Below are positions 53,751 to 62,863 of a stretch of DNA of 64,000 nucleotides, piece after piece. The DNA comes from Rhodocyclales bacterium (GTDB lineage: Bacteria > Pseudomonadota > Gammaproteobacteria > Burkholderiales > Rhodocyclaceae), in NCBI GenBank assembly GCA_016177805.1, contig JACOUN010000038.1:1-64000 (forward strand). The letters run 5' to 3'. The stretch's first letter is position 1. Each line of letters begins with the position of its first letter. The translations under genes were made by a program, and so were the position numbers. The notes below the pieces were generated by a model, which saw only the letters and a list, made by a program, of their open reading frames with translations, searched no databases and was not told the DNA's origin.

Positions 53751-55034
53751 ATGCCTCCCCTGGAAGAACACCCGCTTCGCCATGTGCTGAATGCCGAAGT
53801 CCACGCCCGCCCGCCGGTCCCGCTGCAGTGTCCGGAAGCCGTCACCTATCTGGCACTGCTCCATGATGCGAACAGTACCCGTGACAAAGCCGAGCACATC
53901 AAGTTGCTCGCAGCCCAGCTCGGACTGAGCGAACCCGACACCGATTCCGGCCACGTGTCGCTCGACGCGGGTGAGTTCCGTCTCAAATGGGAGCGGCACA
54001 ACGAGTTCTCGACCTACACGTTCTTTCGTCACGCCGATGCCGTCGACGTCAGCGACGAGCACGCCTTGCTGTCGGTACCGACGGTGTGGCGCAACAGCAT
54101 ACCGGGCCAACTTGTCGTGGCCACCCACATCGCGATCCGGAAAGCAGGCCCGACCTCCCCTGAAGACGCGATCAGCGCCTCCCGGTCTACCGGCCTGCCC
54201 ACGGTCGCAGCGCAAATCGCGGGAGAGTCCGGCTGGGTCGTCACGGATTTCCACATCCGGGACGGGTATTCACGCTTCCTGATCCTGAACGCGTCACTCA
54301 CCCCGCGTCAGGCGGGGCGTACGGTACAACGCCTGCTCGAAATCGAAACCTATCGCATCATGGCCTTGCTCGCCTTTCCGGTGGCCAAACAGGTACGCGA
54401 GCTGCTGTCGCGCGCCGAAGGAGAACTCGCCTGCCTGATGGATGACATGGGGCGTACGGCATCGCCCGACGATGAGCGCGCGGTACTGGACCGGCTCACA
54501 CACCTGGCGGCCGAGGTCGAACAATCGGTGGCCAGCACCACTTTCCGCTTCGGCGCGGCGGCGGCCTACTACCAACTGGTCCGGCAACGCATCGCCGATC
54601 TGCGTGAGACCCGCCTGCCCGGCTATCCGACGATAGAAGAGTTCATGGAGCGCCGCCTGACCCCGGCCATCAACACCTGCGCAACCATGGCCAGACGCCA
54701 GGACGACCTGTCCAGCCGGATAGCACGCAATTCACAACTGTTGCGTACCAGGGTCGACATCGAACTGGAGCGGCAGAACCAACAGTTGCTGGCCCAGATG
54801 AATCATCGCGTCAAACTGCAGTTGCACCTGCAGAAAACGGTCGAGGGACTGTCCATCGTCGCAATCACCTACTACGGGTCGCAACTGGTGCACTATCTGG
54901 CCAAGGGCGCCAAGGAAATGCTGGCGCCGCTCACCCCGGAGCACATCACCGCCATTGCGATACCGGTTATCGCGGGACTGGTGCATTTTGGATTGCGGCG
55001 CACGCGTTCACTGCTGGAATCGCACGACACCTGA
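53751..55034 (+). CDS. DUF3422 family membrane-anchored protein, copy B
   Basis: 427 residues, paralogue of the protein at 28319-29695. Shared motifs include EVHARPP, FRLKWERHNEFSTYTFFR, GYSRFLI, RTVQRLLEIETYRIMALLAFP, EEFMERRLTPAINTCATM and VEGLSIVAITYYGSQLVHYL. Two C-terminal membrane helices end the protein, as in copy A. Start at 53751 (MPPLEEHPLRHVLN). The neighbourhood is one of envelope lipoproteins. Function unknown; an envelope role is suggested only by context and topology. Confidence 0.85.
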   Translation: MPPLEEHPLRHVLNAEVHARPPVPLQCPEAVTYLALLHDANSTRDKAEHIKLLAAQLGLSEPDTDSGHVSLDAGEFRLKWERHNEFSTYTFFRHADAVDVSDEHALLSVPTVWRNSIPGQLVVATHIAIRKAGPTSPEDAISASRSTGLPTVAAQIAGESGWVVTDFHIRDGYSRFLILNASLTPRQAGRTVQRLLEIETYRIMALLAFPVAKQVRELLSRAEGELACLMDDMGRTASPDDERAVLDRLTHLAAEVEQSVASTTFRFGAAAAYYQLVRQRIADLRETRLPGYPTIEEFMERRLTPAINTCATMARRQDDLSSRIARNSQLLRTRVDIELERQNQQLLAQMNHRVKLQLHLQKTVEGLSIVAITYYGSQLVHYLAKGAKEMLAPLTPEHITAIAIPVIAGLVHFGLRRTRSLLESHDT

Positions 55035-55093
55035 ACACCCCCGGCTTGCCACGGCAACGGGCGGGCATGATCACACCGCGAGCGGAATCGATG

Positions 55094-55118
55094 CGAAAAA
55101 AAGCCCGCTTGCGCGGGC
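55094..55118 (-). terminator. intrinsic terminator of the FlgO-like operon
   Basis: On the minus strand GCCCGC (55118-55113) pairs with GCGGGC (55108-55103) over a GCAA loop, followed by seven T. It lies 31 bp after the stop of the FlgO-like gene and shortly after the convergent DUF3422 gene. Confidence 0.88.
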
Positions 55119-55148
55119 CGTGCAATCAGCGGCACAACACACCAAACA

Positions 55149-55706
55149 TCATCTGGACGTTTGCAGCAAACGCGTCACATCACGGTCGTTCGGCAGCGCA
55201 TAATCGCTGGCGCGGATTATCCTGCCATCCTCGGTACGTACGAGCTTGAGGTTGATGTAGGTGAAGTTGGACGCCATCGAATAGGTGCCGACCAGGACCA
55301 GGATCGCGCTGTGCGACCGCGCGATATCCTTGATTTCACGCGACAGCAACAATTCACCCGTGCCTTCCTGAACGAAAACATCACCCCGGAGTTTCAATTC
55401 CTTGACGTTGTATCCGCGCGCCACCAGCTCCGACGAATACTGCTCGGAAAGCGAGCGGCCGAGCGGTGCCGAGCGGCGCAGGTCGTTGATATTGACGACG
55501 GTCGCAACCAGTATCGGCGCATTCCCGTATGCATCGCGATCCAGGCCGTCGACCAGTTGTCCAGCCGCTGCACGGTTCGCCACGAGGAACTGGACCTTGG
55601 CGGCATCCTCATAGGTCGGGTCGGTGCGGCCGTTGTTGGTCGGGGTATTGGTGCAACCGGCCACCATCACGGCCGACAGCGCAGCCACTATCAATGTATG
55701 TTTCAT
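55149..55706 (-). CDS. FlgO-like outer membrane lipoprotein
   Basis: 185 residues with a signal peptide and lipobox VMVAGC. The mature part has the FlgO-domain pattern: ILVATVVNINDLRRSAPLGRSL followed by SEQYSSELVARGYNVKELKLR, LLLSREIKDIA and AILVLVGTYSMASNFTYINL. In Vibrio, FlgO is an outer-membrane protein of the flagellum, but the domain also occurs in lipoproteins unrelated to flagella, and no flagellar gene is in this window. Its start overlaps the stop of the upstream lipoprotein gene by 4 bp. Confidence 0.82.
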   Translation of the reverse strand: MKHTLIVAALSAVMVAGCTNTPTNNGRTDPTYEDAAKVQFLVANRAAAGQLVDGLDRDAYGNAPILVATVVNINDLRRSAPLGRSLSEQYSSELVARGYNVKELKLRGDVFVQEGTGELLLSREIKDIARSHSAILVLVGTYSMASNFTYINLKLVRTEDGRIIRASDYALPNDRDVTRLLQTSR

Positions 55707-56383
55707 TGCGCGACGACCTCCATGACCTTGGACTTGAGCGCGCGTGCGAACAGGAACGCGTCCTCGTTTTCCAGATAGTACACGTCGGTCTTGCGAGCGA
55801 GATAGCGACCGGCGTTGGTCACCGTCGTGGTCAGCACCAGCTCGGTATGGGTCGGGCCTCCACTATCCACGCTGGAAAGGTAGTCCGCCCCCCCGGCCAG
55901 TGCGATGCCTGCGGCGATCTTGACATCCAGATGCTGTCCGCTCACGCCGTAGAGCGCCGCCAGCCCTGAAGCCAGTATCGTGTATTTTCCAGGAATGAAA
56001 TGCGGGCGGGGGCTGCGATGCTTGATGACCAGCGTGTCGTAGCTGACCTCGATCGCGCCTTCGGGCTTGGTTTTCACCAGCTTGCCGCCTTCAACCAGTT
56101 CCGTGATCAGGAACTGCCGGAACGCCTTGTCAAACGAACTCGCATTGGCGGGCTCCGCCACGTAAAGCTCGGAAGTGCTGCTGACTCCGGATTTCTCCAG
56201 CGTCGCGGAGGTCTGCGCGATGATGTCGCGCGCGAGAATTTCCCAGTGCCCGGCAGAACGCACCTTCTTCTGTACCGTAAGCTCGAAGTTCTCGGCGAGC
56301 GGAATCGGTGCCGTTGCACAGCCAACCAGGGACGCCGCCAAACCGGCAATACCCGCCATTTTTACAATCTTGGAGAGCGGCAT
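55703..56383 (-). CDS. hypothetical lipoprotein paired with the FlgO-like gene
   Basis: 226 residues. Signal peptide with lipobox ASLVGC. I do not recognise the family. The mature part has a helical N-terminal half and a hydrophobic, glycine/alanine-rich stretch near residues 130-165 (YTILASGLAALYGVSG and IAAGIALAGGADYL), which could be a membrane-associated hairpin. It ends with a domain that resembles proteins binding partners at the outer membrane only in general composition. Translationally coupled (ATGA) to the FlgO-like gene, so the two probably act together. The upstream gap 56384-56598 is notably AT-richer than its surroundings. Confidence 0.7.
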   Translation of the reverse strand: MPLSKIVKMAGIAGLAASLVGCATAPIPLAENFELTVQKKVRSAGHWEILARDIIAQTSATLEKSGVSSTSELYVAEPANASSFDKAFRQFLITELVEGGKLVKTKPEGAIEVSYDTLVIKHRSPRPHFIPGKYTILASGLAALYGVSGQHLDVKIAAGIALAGGADYLSSVDSGGPTHTELVLTTTVTNAGRYLARKTDVYYLENEDAFLFARALKSKVMEVVAQ

Positions 56384-56573
56384 ACTGGCTCCTCAAAAGG
56401 ACTAGTGAAATTGGACTGCTACACATGCTCAAAACTACATATGCGTTGAAGATACCATACGAAGCCCGAAATGCAACAATTCGTTTTACCGCGCGCGTTC
56501 CAGCTCAATTGGCGCAGGTCTTCATCGGCTGAACGAGCGCACCGGAATCTGTTACGCCAAGCTCCATCCAACT

Positions 56574-56579
56574 TATAAT
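56574..56579 (+). promoter_or_regulatory. -10 element of purC
   Basis: TATAAT, 29 bp before the GTG start. The -35 is weak (TTACGC at 56552-56557, 16-bp spacing). Predicted transcript start near 56586 gives a 22-nt leader. Confidence 0.55.
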
Positions 56580-56607
56580 CCGGGTTTGATCCATCAGGTT
56601 GCACATC

Positions 56608-57552
56608 GTGTCCACTACCCTCTTCGAATCGTCAATTTCCAGCCTGCCCCTGCTTGGTCGCGGCAAAGTGCGCGACATCTACGCAGTCGACACCGACAAA
56701 CTGCTGATCGTGACCAGCGACCGGCTGTCCGCGTTCGACGTCGTGCTGCCGGATCCCATCCCGGACAAGGGCAGAGTACTCACCGCCATGGCCGGGTTCT
56801 GGTTTGGCCGGCTCGCGCACATCATCCCCAACCAACTGACCAACATAGACCCGGAATCGGTCGTCAGTGCCGCCGAACGCGACCAGGTGCGCGGGCGCGC
56901 GCTGGTGGTAAAGCGCCTGCAGCCGTTGCCGATCGAAGCGGTGGTGCGTGGCTACCTGATCGGTTCGGGCTGGAAGGACTATCAGGCCAGCGGCGCGGTT
57001 TGCGGCATTGCCTTGCCGGCGGGGCTGCAACAGGCGTCTCGGCTACCCTCCCCGATCTTCACCCCGGCGACCAAGGCCGATGTCGGCGATCACGACGAGA
57101 ACATCGGCTTCGATGATGCGCAGGCGCGGTGCGCCACGGCCCTGTCGGAAGTGCTTGCCGGAACCGGCACCAACGGCGCAGCCCTGGCGGCGCAGGCACG
57201 CACGGCCGCCATCGCGCTGTACTCCGAAGCGGCCAGCTACGCTGCCGGGCGGGGCATCATCATCGCCGACACCAAGTTCGAGTTCGGCGTCGACGCGAGC
57301 GGGACCTTGCACCTCATCGATGAGGCGCTCACCCCGGACTCGTCCCGTTTCTGGCCTGCCGACAGCTACCGCGAGGGCATCAGCCCCCCGAGCTACGACA
57401 AGCAATATGTGCGCGATTACCTCGAAACCCTGGACTGGGACAAGCGGGCACCCGGACCGCACCTGCCCACGGAGGTGATCGAGCGCACCGCGGCCAAGTA
57501 CCGCGAGGCGTTCGAGAAACTGACCGGACTGCGACTGGGCGCCAGCGCATAG
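56608..57552 (+). CDS. purC: phosphoribosylaminoimidazole-succinocarboxamide synthase
   Basis: PurC joins aspartate to CAIR with ATP in purine synthesis. The 314-residue protein is the longer form common in betaproteobacteria. Motifs: [20 protein letters not shown]-like ATP region ([20 protein letters not shown]), [22 protein letters not shown] and [15 protein letters not shown] prefer the GTG at 56608 ([10 protein letters not shown]) because the CAGG ribosome site is correctly spaced for it; a TTG at 56599 is three codons upstream. Confidence 0.94.
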   Translation: MSTTLFESSISSLPLLGRGKVRDIYAVDTDKLLIVTSDRLSAFDVVLPDPIPDKGRVLTAMAGFWFGRLAHIIPNQLTNIDPESVVSAAERDQVRGRALVVKRLQPLPIEAVVRGYLIGSGWKDYQASGAVCGIALPAGLQQASRLPSPIFTPATKADVGDHDENIGFDDAQARCATALSEVLAGTGTNGAALAAQARTAAIALYSEAASYAAGRGIIIADTKFEFGVDASGTLHLIDEALTPDSSRFWPADSYREGISPPSYDKQYVRDYLETLDWDKRAPGPHLPTEVIERTAAKYREAFEKLTGLRLGASA

Positions 57553-57630
57553 CCCGGAGCGGTTCTGGCGCAGCGCACGCCGTATCCAGAACTCGCGGCC
57601 GCTTCGCGCATCAAACCCTTCGCCCGACCG

Positions 57631-57672
57631 CGCTGTTCACCGGATGCGCCACCACGCGCGCGGTGAACAGCG
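57631..57672. repeat. 12-bp perfect inverted repeat in the prlC leader
   Basis: CGCTGTTCACCG (57631-57642) and CGGTGAACAGCG (57661-57672) enclose an 18-nt GC-rich loop. It starts about 80 bp after the purC stop and ends 20 bp before the prlC ATG. With no T-tract it may be a weak purC terminator, a 5' leader hairpin or an operator. Confidence 0.5.
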
Positions 57673-57692
57673 TCCAACCATACGAGAGTCAT

Positions 57693-59750
57693 ATGACCAA
57701 CCCGCTGCTCGATCTCGCCGCGCTACCCCGTTTCAGCTCGATCCGGCCCGAACACGTCACCCCTGCGATACAACAACTGATCGACGAGAACCGGACGCTG
57801 ATCGCGCAGCTTTGCGAGGCGCCCGGCACGCCAGGCTGGGACACGTTGGTCGTGCCGATCACCGAGGCCGGCGAACGCCTCGGGCGCGCTTGGGGGGTGG
57901 TCGGGCACATGCACAGCGTGATGGACACACCGGAATGGCGCGAAGCGTACAACGCGATCCTGCCCGAGGTGTCACGCTTCTACGCCGAGACCGGACACAA
58001 TCTCAAGTTGTTCGAAAAGTACAAGGCGCTGCATGCCAGCCCCGAATTCGCAACACTGACAGCGGTACGCCAACGCATACTCGATCACGAGTTGCGCGAT
58101 TTCCGCCTGTGCGGCGCGGAACTGCCGGACGATCTGAAACCACGCTTCCAGGACATACAGGAAGCGCAATCGGCACTGGCGGCGAAGTTCTCCGAGAATC
58201 TGCTCGACGCCACCAATGCCCACGCCGAATGGATAGAGGATGAAACGGCGCTGGAAGGACTCCCCGACGACGTCCGGGCCACTGCACGATCGGCGGCCGA
58301 GCGCGCCGACAAGCCGGGCTGGAAGCTGACCCTGCAGATGCCGTGCTATCTGCCGGTAATGCAGTATTCGGACAACCGCGAGCTGCGCGCCCGGATGTAT
58401 CGGGCTTACGCCACGCGCGCCTCCGAGTTCGGCCCGGCGGCGCTCGACAACGGTCCGCTGATCGGGCAGATCCTCGCCCTGCGCTTTGAAGAGGCGCGCA
58501 TGCTGGGTTACCGGCATTTCGCCGAAACCTCGCTGGTCACCAAGATGGCCGAATCGACCGACCAGGTGCTGGCCTTCCTGCGCGAACTGGCGGACAAGGC
58601 CCGGCCATTTGCCGAGCGCGACCTGCATGACCTGCACGAATTCGCACGCGCCACGCTCGGGCTGGACACCGTCGAACCGTGGGACATGACCTACGTATCG
58701 GAAAAGCTGCGCCAGGCACGCTATGCGTTTTCGGAGCTGGAGGTCAAGCAATACTTCCCACAGCCCAAGGTCATCGAGGGGCTGTTCCGCGTCGCCCGTG
58801 CGCTCTACGGCATCGACATCGTTCCGGACACTGCGGAAAAATGGGATCCAGATGTGGATTTCTATCGCGTGGAGCGGAACGGCTCGACCATAGGCCACTT
58901 CTTCCTCGACCTCCACGCGCGGGAAACCAAGCGTGGCGGCGCGTGGATGGACTCGGCCTGCGCGCGCCAACGTACGCCGCATGGCGTGCAGACGCCGGTG
59001 GCCTACCTCGTGTGCAATTTCTCCGGCCCCGGCGCCAACAAACCCGCCACCTTCACCCATGACGATGTGCAGACCCTGTTCCACGAGTTCGGGCATGGCC
59101 TGCACCATCTCCTGACCCGCGTCGACGAGCTGGCGGCATCCGGCATCCACGGCGTCGAATGGGACGCGGTCGAACTGCCGAGCCAGTTCATGGAAAATTT
59201 CTGCTGGGAATGGGATGTCCTGTCCGGCATGACCGCGCACGTGGATAGCGGGGCGCCGTTGCCACGCGAACTGTTCGACAAGATGATCGCCGCGCGCAAC
59301 TTCCAGAGCGGCATGCAGACCGTTCGTCAGATCGAGTTTTCCATGTTCGACCTGCGTCTGCATAGTGAGATCGATCCGCTCGACGGCATGGTGGCTATCG
59401 AGCGGGTCATGGAGCTGCTCGACGAAGTACGCAACGAGGTCGCTGTCATTATCCCTCCCGCGTGGCATCGCTTTCCGCACAGCTTTTCGCATATATTCGC
59501 GGGAGGTTATGCTGCGGGTTACTATAGCTACAAATGGGCGGAAGTCCTGTCTGCCGACGCATTCGAGGCGTTCGAGGAGACCCGCTCCGACGGGGGGTCG
59601 GTCCTCAGCGCCGCGACCGGGCAACGCTTCTGGGACGAAATCCTGGCCGTCGGGGGCAGCCGCCCGTCAATGGAATCGTTCAAGGCTTTTCGCGGACGCG
59701 AACCGAGCGTGGACGCGCTGCTGCGACACAATGGAATGGTGACGACATGA
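57693..59750 (+). CDS. prlC: oligopeptidase A (M3 metallopeptidase)
   Basis: A cytoplasmic zinc peptidase of 685 residues that degrades short peptides, including cleaved signal peptides. The HExxH zinc site is present in LFHEFGHGLHHLL, with the third ligand in GVEWDAVELPSQFMENF. GGAWMDSACARQR and RFPHSFSHIFAGGYAAGYYSY are typical of the OpdA/Dcp group. Start at 57693 (MTNPLLDLAALPRFSSI) preceded by GAGAG. Its stop overlaps the ATG of the following DUF4124 frame. Confidence 0.95.
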   Translation: MTNPLLDLAALPRFSSIRPEHVTPAIQQLIDENRTLIAQLCEAPGTPGWDTLVVPITEAGERLGRAWGVVGHMHSVMDTPEWREAYNAILPEVSRFYAETGHNLKLFEKYKALHASPEFATLTAVRQRILDHELRDFRLCGAELPDDLKPRFQDIQEAQSALAAKFSENLLDATNAHAEWIEDETALEGLPDDVRATARSAAERADKPGWKLTLQMPCYLPVMQYSDNRELRARMYRAYATRASEFGPAALDNGPLIGQILALRFEEARMLGYRHFAETSLVTKMAESTDQVLAFLRELADKARPFAERDLHDLHEFARATLGLDTVEPWDMTYVSEKLRQARYAFSELEVKQYFPQPKVIEGLFRVARALYGIDIVPDTAEKWDPDVDFYRVERNGSTIGHFFLDLHARETKRGGAWMDSACARQRTPHGVQTPVAYLVCNFSGPGANKPATFTHDDVQTLFHEFGHGLHHLLTRVDELAASGIHGVEWDAVELPSQFMENFCWEWDVLSGMTAHVDSGAPLPRELFDKMIAARNFQSGMQTVRQIEFSMFDLRLHSEIDPLDGMVAIERVMELLDEVRNEVAVIIPPAWHRFPHSFSHIFAGGYAAGYYSYKWAEVLSADAFEAFEETRSDGGSVLSAATGQRFWDEILAVGGSRPSMESFKAFRGREPSVDALLRHNGMVTT

Positions 59751-60134
59751 GAATACTCACGCTTCTTGCGCTGGCAAGCATTCTTGCCATCGGCACGGGC
59801 AGTGCCGTGGCGGGTAAGGTTTATCACTGGAAGGACGAACAGGGTCGCTCCCACTACTCGGACAAACCGCCCCCGGAAGCCACGCTATCGGTCGAGGAGA
59901 AACGTGTCTTCTCGGGCACGCCGGATGCGGCGCAACCCTTCAGCGTGCGCAAGGTCGCGCAGGAATTTCCGGTCGTGTTCTATTCCGCCCATGAATGCGC
60001 CGAACTGTGCGTCGAGGCGCGCGCCCTGCGCCATGACGGTCGGCAAACGCCCCTTGCGCGGCTTCGACGCAGGCGGCTGGAACACCCTGCTCGACAGCGT
60101 CGGCTACCCGCAGCAACCCCTCCCCAAGCAGTAG
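59747..60134 (+). pseudogene. DUF4124 / glutaredoxin-like protein with internal deletion and frameshift
   Basis: The first frame, from the ATG at 59747, encodes a signal peptide (LLALASILAIGTGSAVAG), a DUF4124 domain (KVYHWKDEQGRSHYSDKPP) and the beginning of a thioredoxin-fold domain (FPVVFYSAHECAELCVEARAL). At about 60030 the frame turns into arginine-rich nonsense. The overlapping +1 frame from 60033 continues with the family's C-terminus: MTVGKRPLRGFDAGGWNTLL and then DSVGYPQ, ending at 60134. About 40 residues that normally lie between these two parts are missing and the phase is broken, so a normal protein cannot be made. It is translationally coupled to prlC by ATGA. Confidence 0.7.
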
Positions 60135-60279
60135 CTACAGCCCGTTCGCGCTGCTACCGCGCGCTGGACAATCCATGCGATCCGGGATAAAAAGGGGCCC
60201 AGTGCCGCCGGCCACGCCACCATAACAATACACAGGCGCAAGCGGGTCGCATCACTACCATTCCCAAAAGGAGGAACGT

Positions 60280-61176
60280 ATGAATCTGACATCCAGGCTG
60301 ACCTGGTGTGGGCTGCTTGCATTCACGCTGACGCTGGGGGCTACGTCAATCGCCTCGGCGGCCACCAATACCCTCGACAAGCTGCGTAGCGGCAAACCCT
60401 TGCTCATCGGCTACGTCGACCAGAACCTGCCCTTCAGCACTTCGCGCGGCAGCCCGGACCGACCCGAGGGATTCACGGTCGACATGTGCAAGCTGGTGGT
60501 CGAGCAGATGAAAAAGGATCTGCAACTCCCGAACATCACGGTCCAGTACCGCATCGTGACCTTCGACACCCGCTTCACGGCACTCGACAGCAACGAGATC
60601 GACCTTGAATGCGCGTCCTCGACCGTGACCAGGGCGCGCCTGGAAAAGTACAGCTTCACGCCGTCCTTCTACGTTACCGGGGTGCGCCTGCTGGTACCGA
60701 AAGGCAGCACCGCGCAGTCGCTCGACCAGCTCACCGGGAAGACGATCGCGGTCGTCGCCAACACCACCGGCGAGTCCATCGTGCGCAAACAGAACGAACT
60801 GGCGAGCCTCAAGCTGAACCTGAAGGTATATGAGAGCACCGACGCGGCGGTGGCCGCCGTGGCCAACAACGAGGTCAGCGCCTTTCCGTTTGACGAGATC
60901 CTGCTTTACGCCTTCATCAGCGCCATTCCGGAGGGCAACAAGAAACTCGACGTCGTCGGCCGTTTTCTGTCGGTCGAGCCTTACGGGCTGATGATGCGCC
61001 TGAACGATGCAGCGTTCGAACGTGCCGTTTCGGGCGCGCTTGCCGAAGTGCTGGCGACCCGGACCGCAGTTGAAACCTATGACCGCTGGTTCCGCAACGC
61101 CAAGCTCGACGCACCGATGAACCGCCTGACCAAGGAGGTGTTCGCCATGCCTTCGCGGGACCCGGCCTTCCCCTGA
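60280..61176 (+). CDS. periplasmic amino-acid-type solute-binding protein (SBP_bac_3)
   Basis: 298 residues with a signal peptide (LLAFTLTLGATSIASA). It is a family 3 binding protein: LIGYVDQNLPFSTS, EGFTVDMCKLVVEQM, RFTALDSNEIDLECASSTVTRARLE, LTGKTIAVVANTTGESIVRK and the type-II lobe segment VAAVANNEVSAFPFDE. Such proteins usually bind glutamate/aspartate or similar polar amino acids. No ABC permease or ATPase gene is adjacent. A very strong ribosome site (AAAGGAGG) precedes the ATG. The stop overlaps the xth start by one base (TGATG). Confidence 0.9.
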   Translation: MNLTSRLTWCGLLAFTLTLGATSIASAATNTLDKLRSGKPLLIGYVDQNLPFSTSRGSPDRPEGFTVDMCKLVVEQMKKDLQLPNITVQYRIVTFDTRFTALDSNEIDLECASSTVTRARLEKYSFTPSFYVTGVRLLVPKGSTAQSLDQLTGKTIAVVANTTGESIVRKQNELASLKLNLKVYESTDAAVAAVANNEVSAFPFDEILLYAFISAIPEGNKKLDVVGRFLSVEPYGLMMRLNDAAFERAVSGALAEVLATRTAVETYDRWFRNAKLDAPMNRLTKEVFAMPSRDPAFP

Positions 61177-61937
61177 TGCGCATCGCCACCTGGAACGTCA
61201 ACTCGCTGCGGGTGCGTCTGCCCCACGTCCTTGACTGGCTGGCCGCGCAGCGTCCCGACGTTCTGTGTCTGCAGGAACTCAAGCTCGAAGACAAGGCATT
61301 TCCGTCCGCCGAGCTTGAGGCCGCCGGCTACCATGCCGTCAGCAACGGGCAGAAAACCTACAACGGCGTGGCGATCCTCAGTCGGGGCGCCGCTGCGGAC
61401 GTGGTGCGCGACATCCCCGGCTTCGATGACCCGCAAAAGCGCATCATCGCCGCCACCATCGGCGGGGTCAGGATAGTGTGCGGCTACTTCCCGAACGGGC
61501 AGGCGGTCGGCTCGGACAAGTTCGACTACAAGCTGCGCTGGCTGGCCGCGCTCACAACGTGGCTGCGGGACGAGTTGAAGACGCATCCGCGCCTGGTCCT
61601 GACCGGCGACTTCAACATCGCCCCCACCGACCAGGATGCCCATCCGGACTGGAAGGACGAAATCCACGTATCCGCGCCCGAGCGCGACGCGTTCACGGCG
61701 CTCATCGACCTCGGCCTGAGCGACGCGTTCCGCCTGTTCGAACAGACCGGGCAAAGTTATTCGTGGTGGGACTATCGCATGGGCGCCTTCCGCCGCAATT
61801 TCGGCCTGCGCATCGATCACATACTCGTGACCAGGGCGCTCGCGGATGCCTGCCGCCGGTGCTCTATAGACTCCGCACCACGCAAACTGGAGCGCCCTTC
61901 GGACCACGCCCCGGTACTGGTCGATATCGAGATCTGA
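61176..61937 (+). CDS. xth: exodeoxyribonuclease III (AP endonuclease)
   Basis: A magnesium-dependent AP endonuclease and 3'-5' exonuclease of base excision repair, 253 residues. Motifs: MRIATWNVNSLRVRLPHV, CLQELKLED with the metal-binding glutamate, GDFNIAPTDQD, GLRIDHILVT and ERPSDHAPVLVDIE with the catalytic histidine. Length is normal for the XthA group. Coupled to the binding-protein gene by a TGATG overlap, a functionally unrelated neighbour. Confidence 0.95.
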   Translation: MRIATWNVNSLRVRLPHVLDWLAAQRPDVLCLQELKLEDKAFPSAELEAAGYHAVSNGQKTYNGVAILSRGAAADVVRDIPGFDDPQKRIIAATIGGVRIVCGYFPNGQAVGSDKFDYKLRWLAALTTWLRDELKTHPRLVLTGDFNIAPTDQDAHPDWKDEIHVSAPERDAFTALIDLGLSDAFRLFEQTGQSYSWWDYRMGAFRRNFGLRIDHILVTRALADACRRCSIDSAPRKLERPSDHAPVLVDIEI

Positions 61938-61954
61938 ACCTGAATGCGTGCGGG

Positions 61955-62071
61955 CTGAAAACCAACGTGGGTTCGACCAACAAGATCCCGCGCATAGTCG
62001 CCGGGCTGCTCTGAGGGAGCCCCGCCGGTATGCTGTTGGGAACGGACAGCCGCCCGCTCAAGAAGGATTGA
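61955..62071 (+). pseudogene. degraded DUF2892-type inner membrane protein remnant
   Basis: After CTG at 61955 the frame reads KTNVGSTNKIPRIVAGLL, close to the N-terminus of DUF2892 (YgaP-like) membrane proteins (consensus KxNVGxxDRxxRIxxGL), then TGA at 62012. Past the stop, in the same frame, it reads GMLLGTDSRPLKKD and ends at 62071, recalling the family's LLGxxTCPxKK tail. The membrane-spanning middle and a proper start codon are missing. The remaining 61938-62083 gap contains nothing else. Confidence 0.4.
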
Positions 62072-62083
62072 ACTACCGCGCCT

Positions 62084-62863
62084 TCAGCGCCGTTTCAGCG
62101 CCACATGGTTGGCGATCATGACGAAATCGCCGACCGTGAGCCGCTCGCCACGCAGCCCAGGGTCTATGCCCAGGGTCGCGTAGTCGTCGACATCGAGATA
62201 GTCGCGCAAGGTGTTGCGCAGCGTTTTGCGCCGCTGACCGAACGCCGCACTGACGACCTGCGCCAGCAGCGTCTCATCATCCGCCCCGAGTTGGTCCTCC
62301 GGCAGCGGCACCAGGCGCACGATGCTCGACACCACTTTGGGCGCGGGTGAAAACGCTCCGGGCGGCACGTCGAACAAGCGCGCCATGCGAAAGCGGTACT
62401 GCAGCATCACCGACAACCGTCCGTAGGCCTCGGTGTCCGGATCGGCCACCATGCGCATCACCACGTCCTTCTGCAGCATGAAGGTCATGTCGCGCACGCG
62501 ACTGGCGTAAGCGGCGAGGTGAAACAGCAGCGGGGTCGAGATGTTGTAGGGCAGATTGCCCACGACCCGCAGTGACTCGCCCAGGGTGGCGAAATCGAAC
62601 TTCAGCGCGTCGCCTTCATGAATGGTGATCTGCTCCGGGGTATAGCGGCCGCGCAGTCGCCCGATCAGATCCCGATCGATCTCGACCACGTCCAGATGCC
62701 CGAGAATGTCGATCAGCGGTGCGGTAATCGCGCCCAGCCCCGGACCAATCTCGACCACGGTCTCGCCCGCAACCGGCCTGACCGCCTGGACGATCTTGCG
62801 GATGATGTTCGGATCCACCAGAAAGTTCTGGCCGAAGCGCTTGCGCGCGCGGTGTTCGTTCAT
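62084..62863 (-). CDS. ksgA: 16S rRNA (adenine(1518)-N(6)/adenine(1519)-N(6))-dimethyltransferase
   Basis: KsgA (RsmA) dimethylates A1518 and A1519 near the 3' end of 16S rRNA, a late step in 30S assembly. The 259-residue protein has [10 protein letters not shown], the SAM-binding [15 protein letters not shown], and the catalytic [11 protein letters not shown] (NLPY). Length is normal. Its ATG overlaps the stop of pdxA (ATGA), in the well-known surA-pdxA-ksgA order. Confidence 0.96.
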   Translation of the reverse strand: MNEHRARKRFGQNFLVDPNIIRKIVQAVRPVAGETVVEIGPGLGAITAPLIDILGHLDVVEIDRDLIGRLRGRYTPEQITIHEGDALKFDFATLGESLRVVGNLPYNISTPLLFHLAAYASRVRDMTFMLQKDVVMRMVADPDTEAYGRLSVMLQYRFRMARLFDVPPGAFSPAPKVVSSIVRLVPLPEDQLGADDETLLAQVVSAAFGQRRKTLRNTLRDYLDVDDYATLGIDPGLRGERLTVGDFVMIANHVALKRR

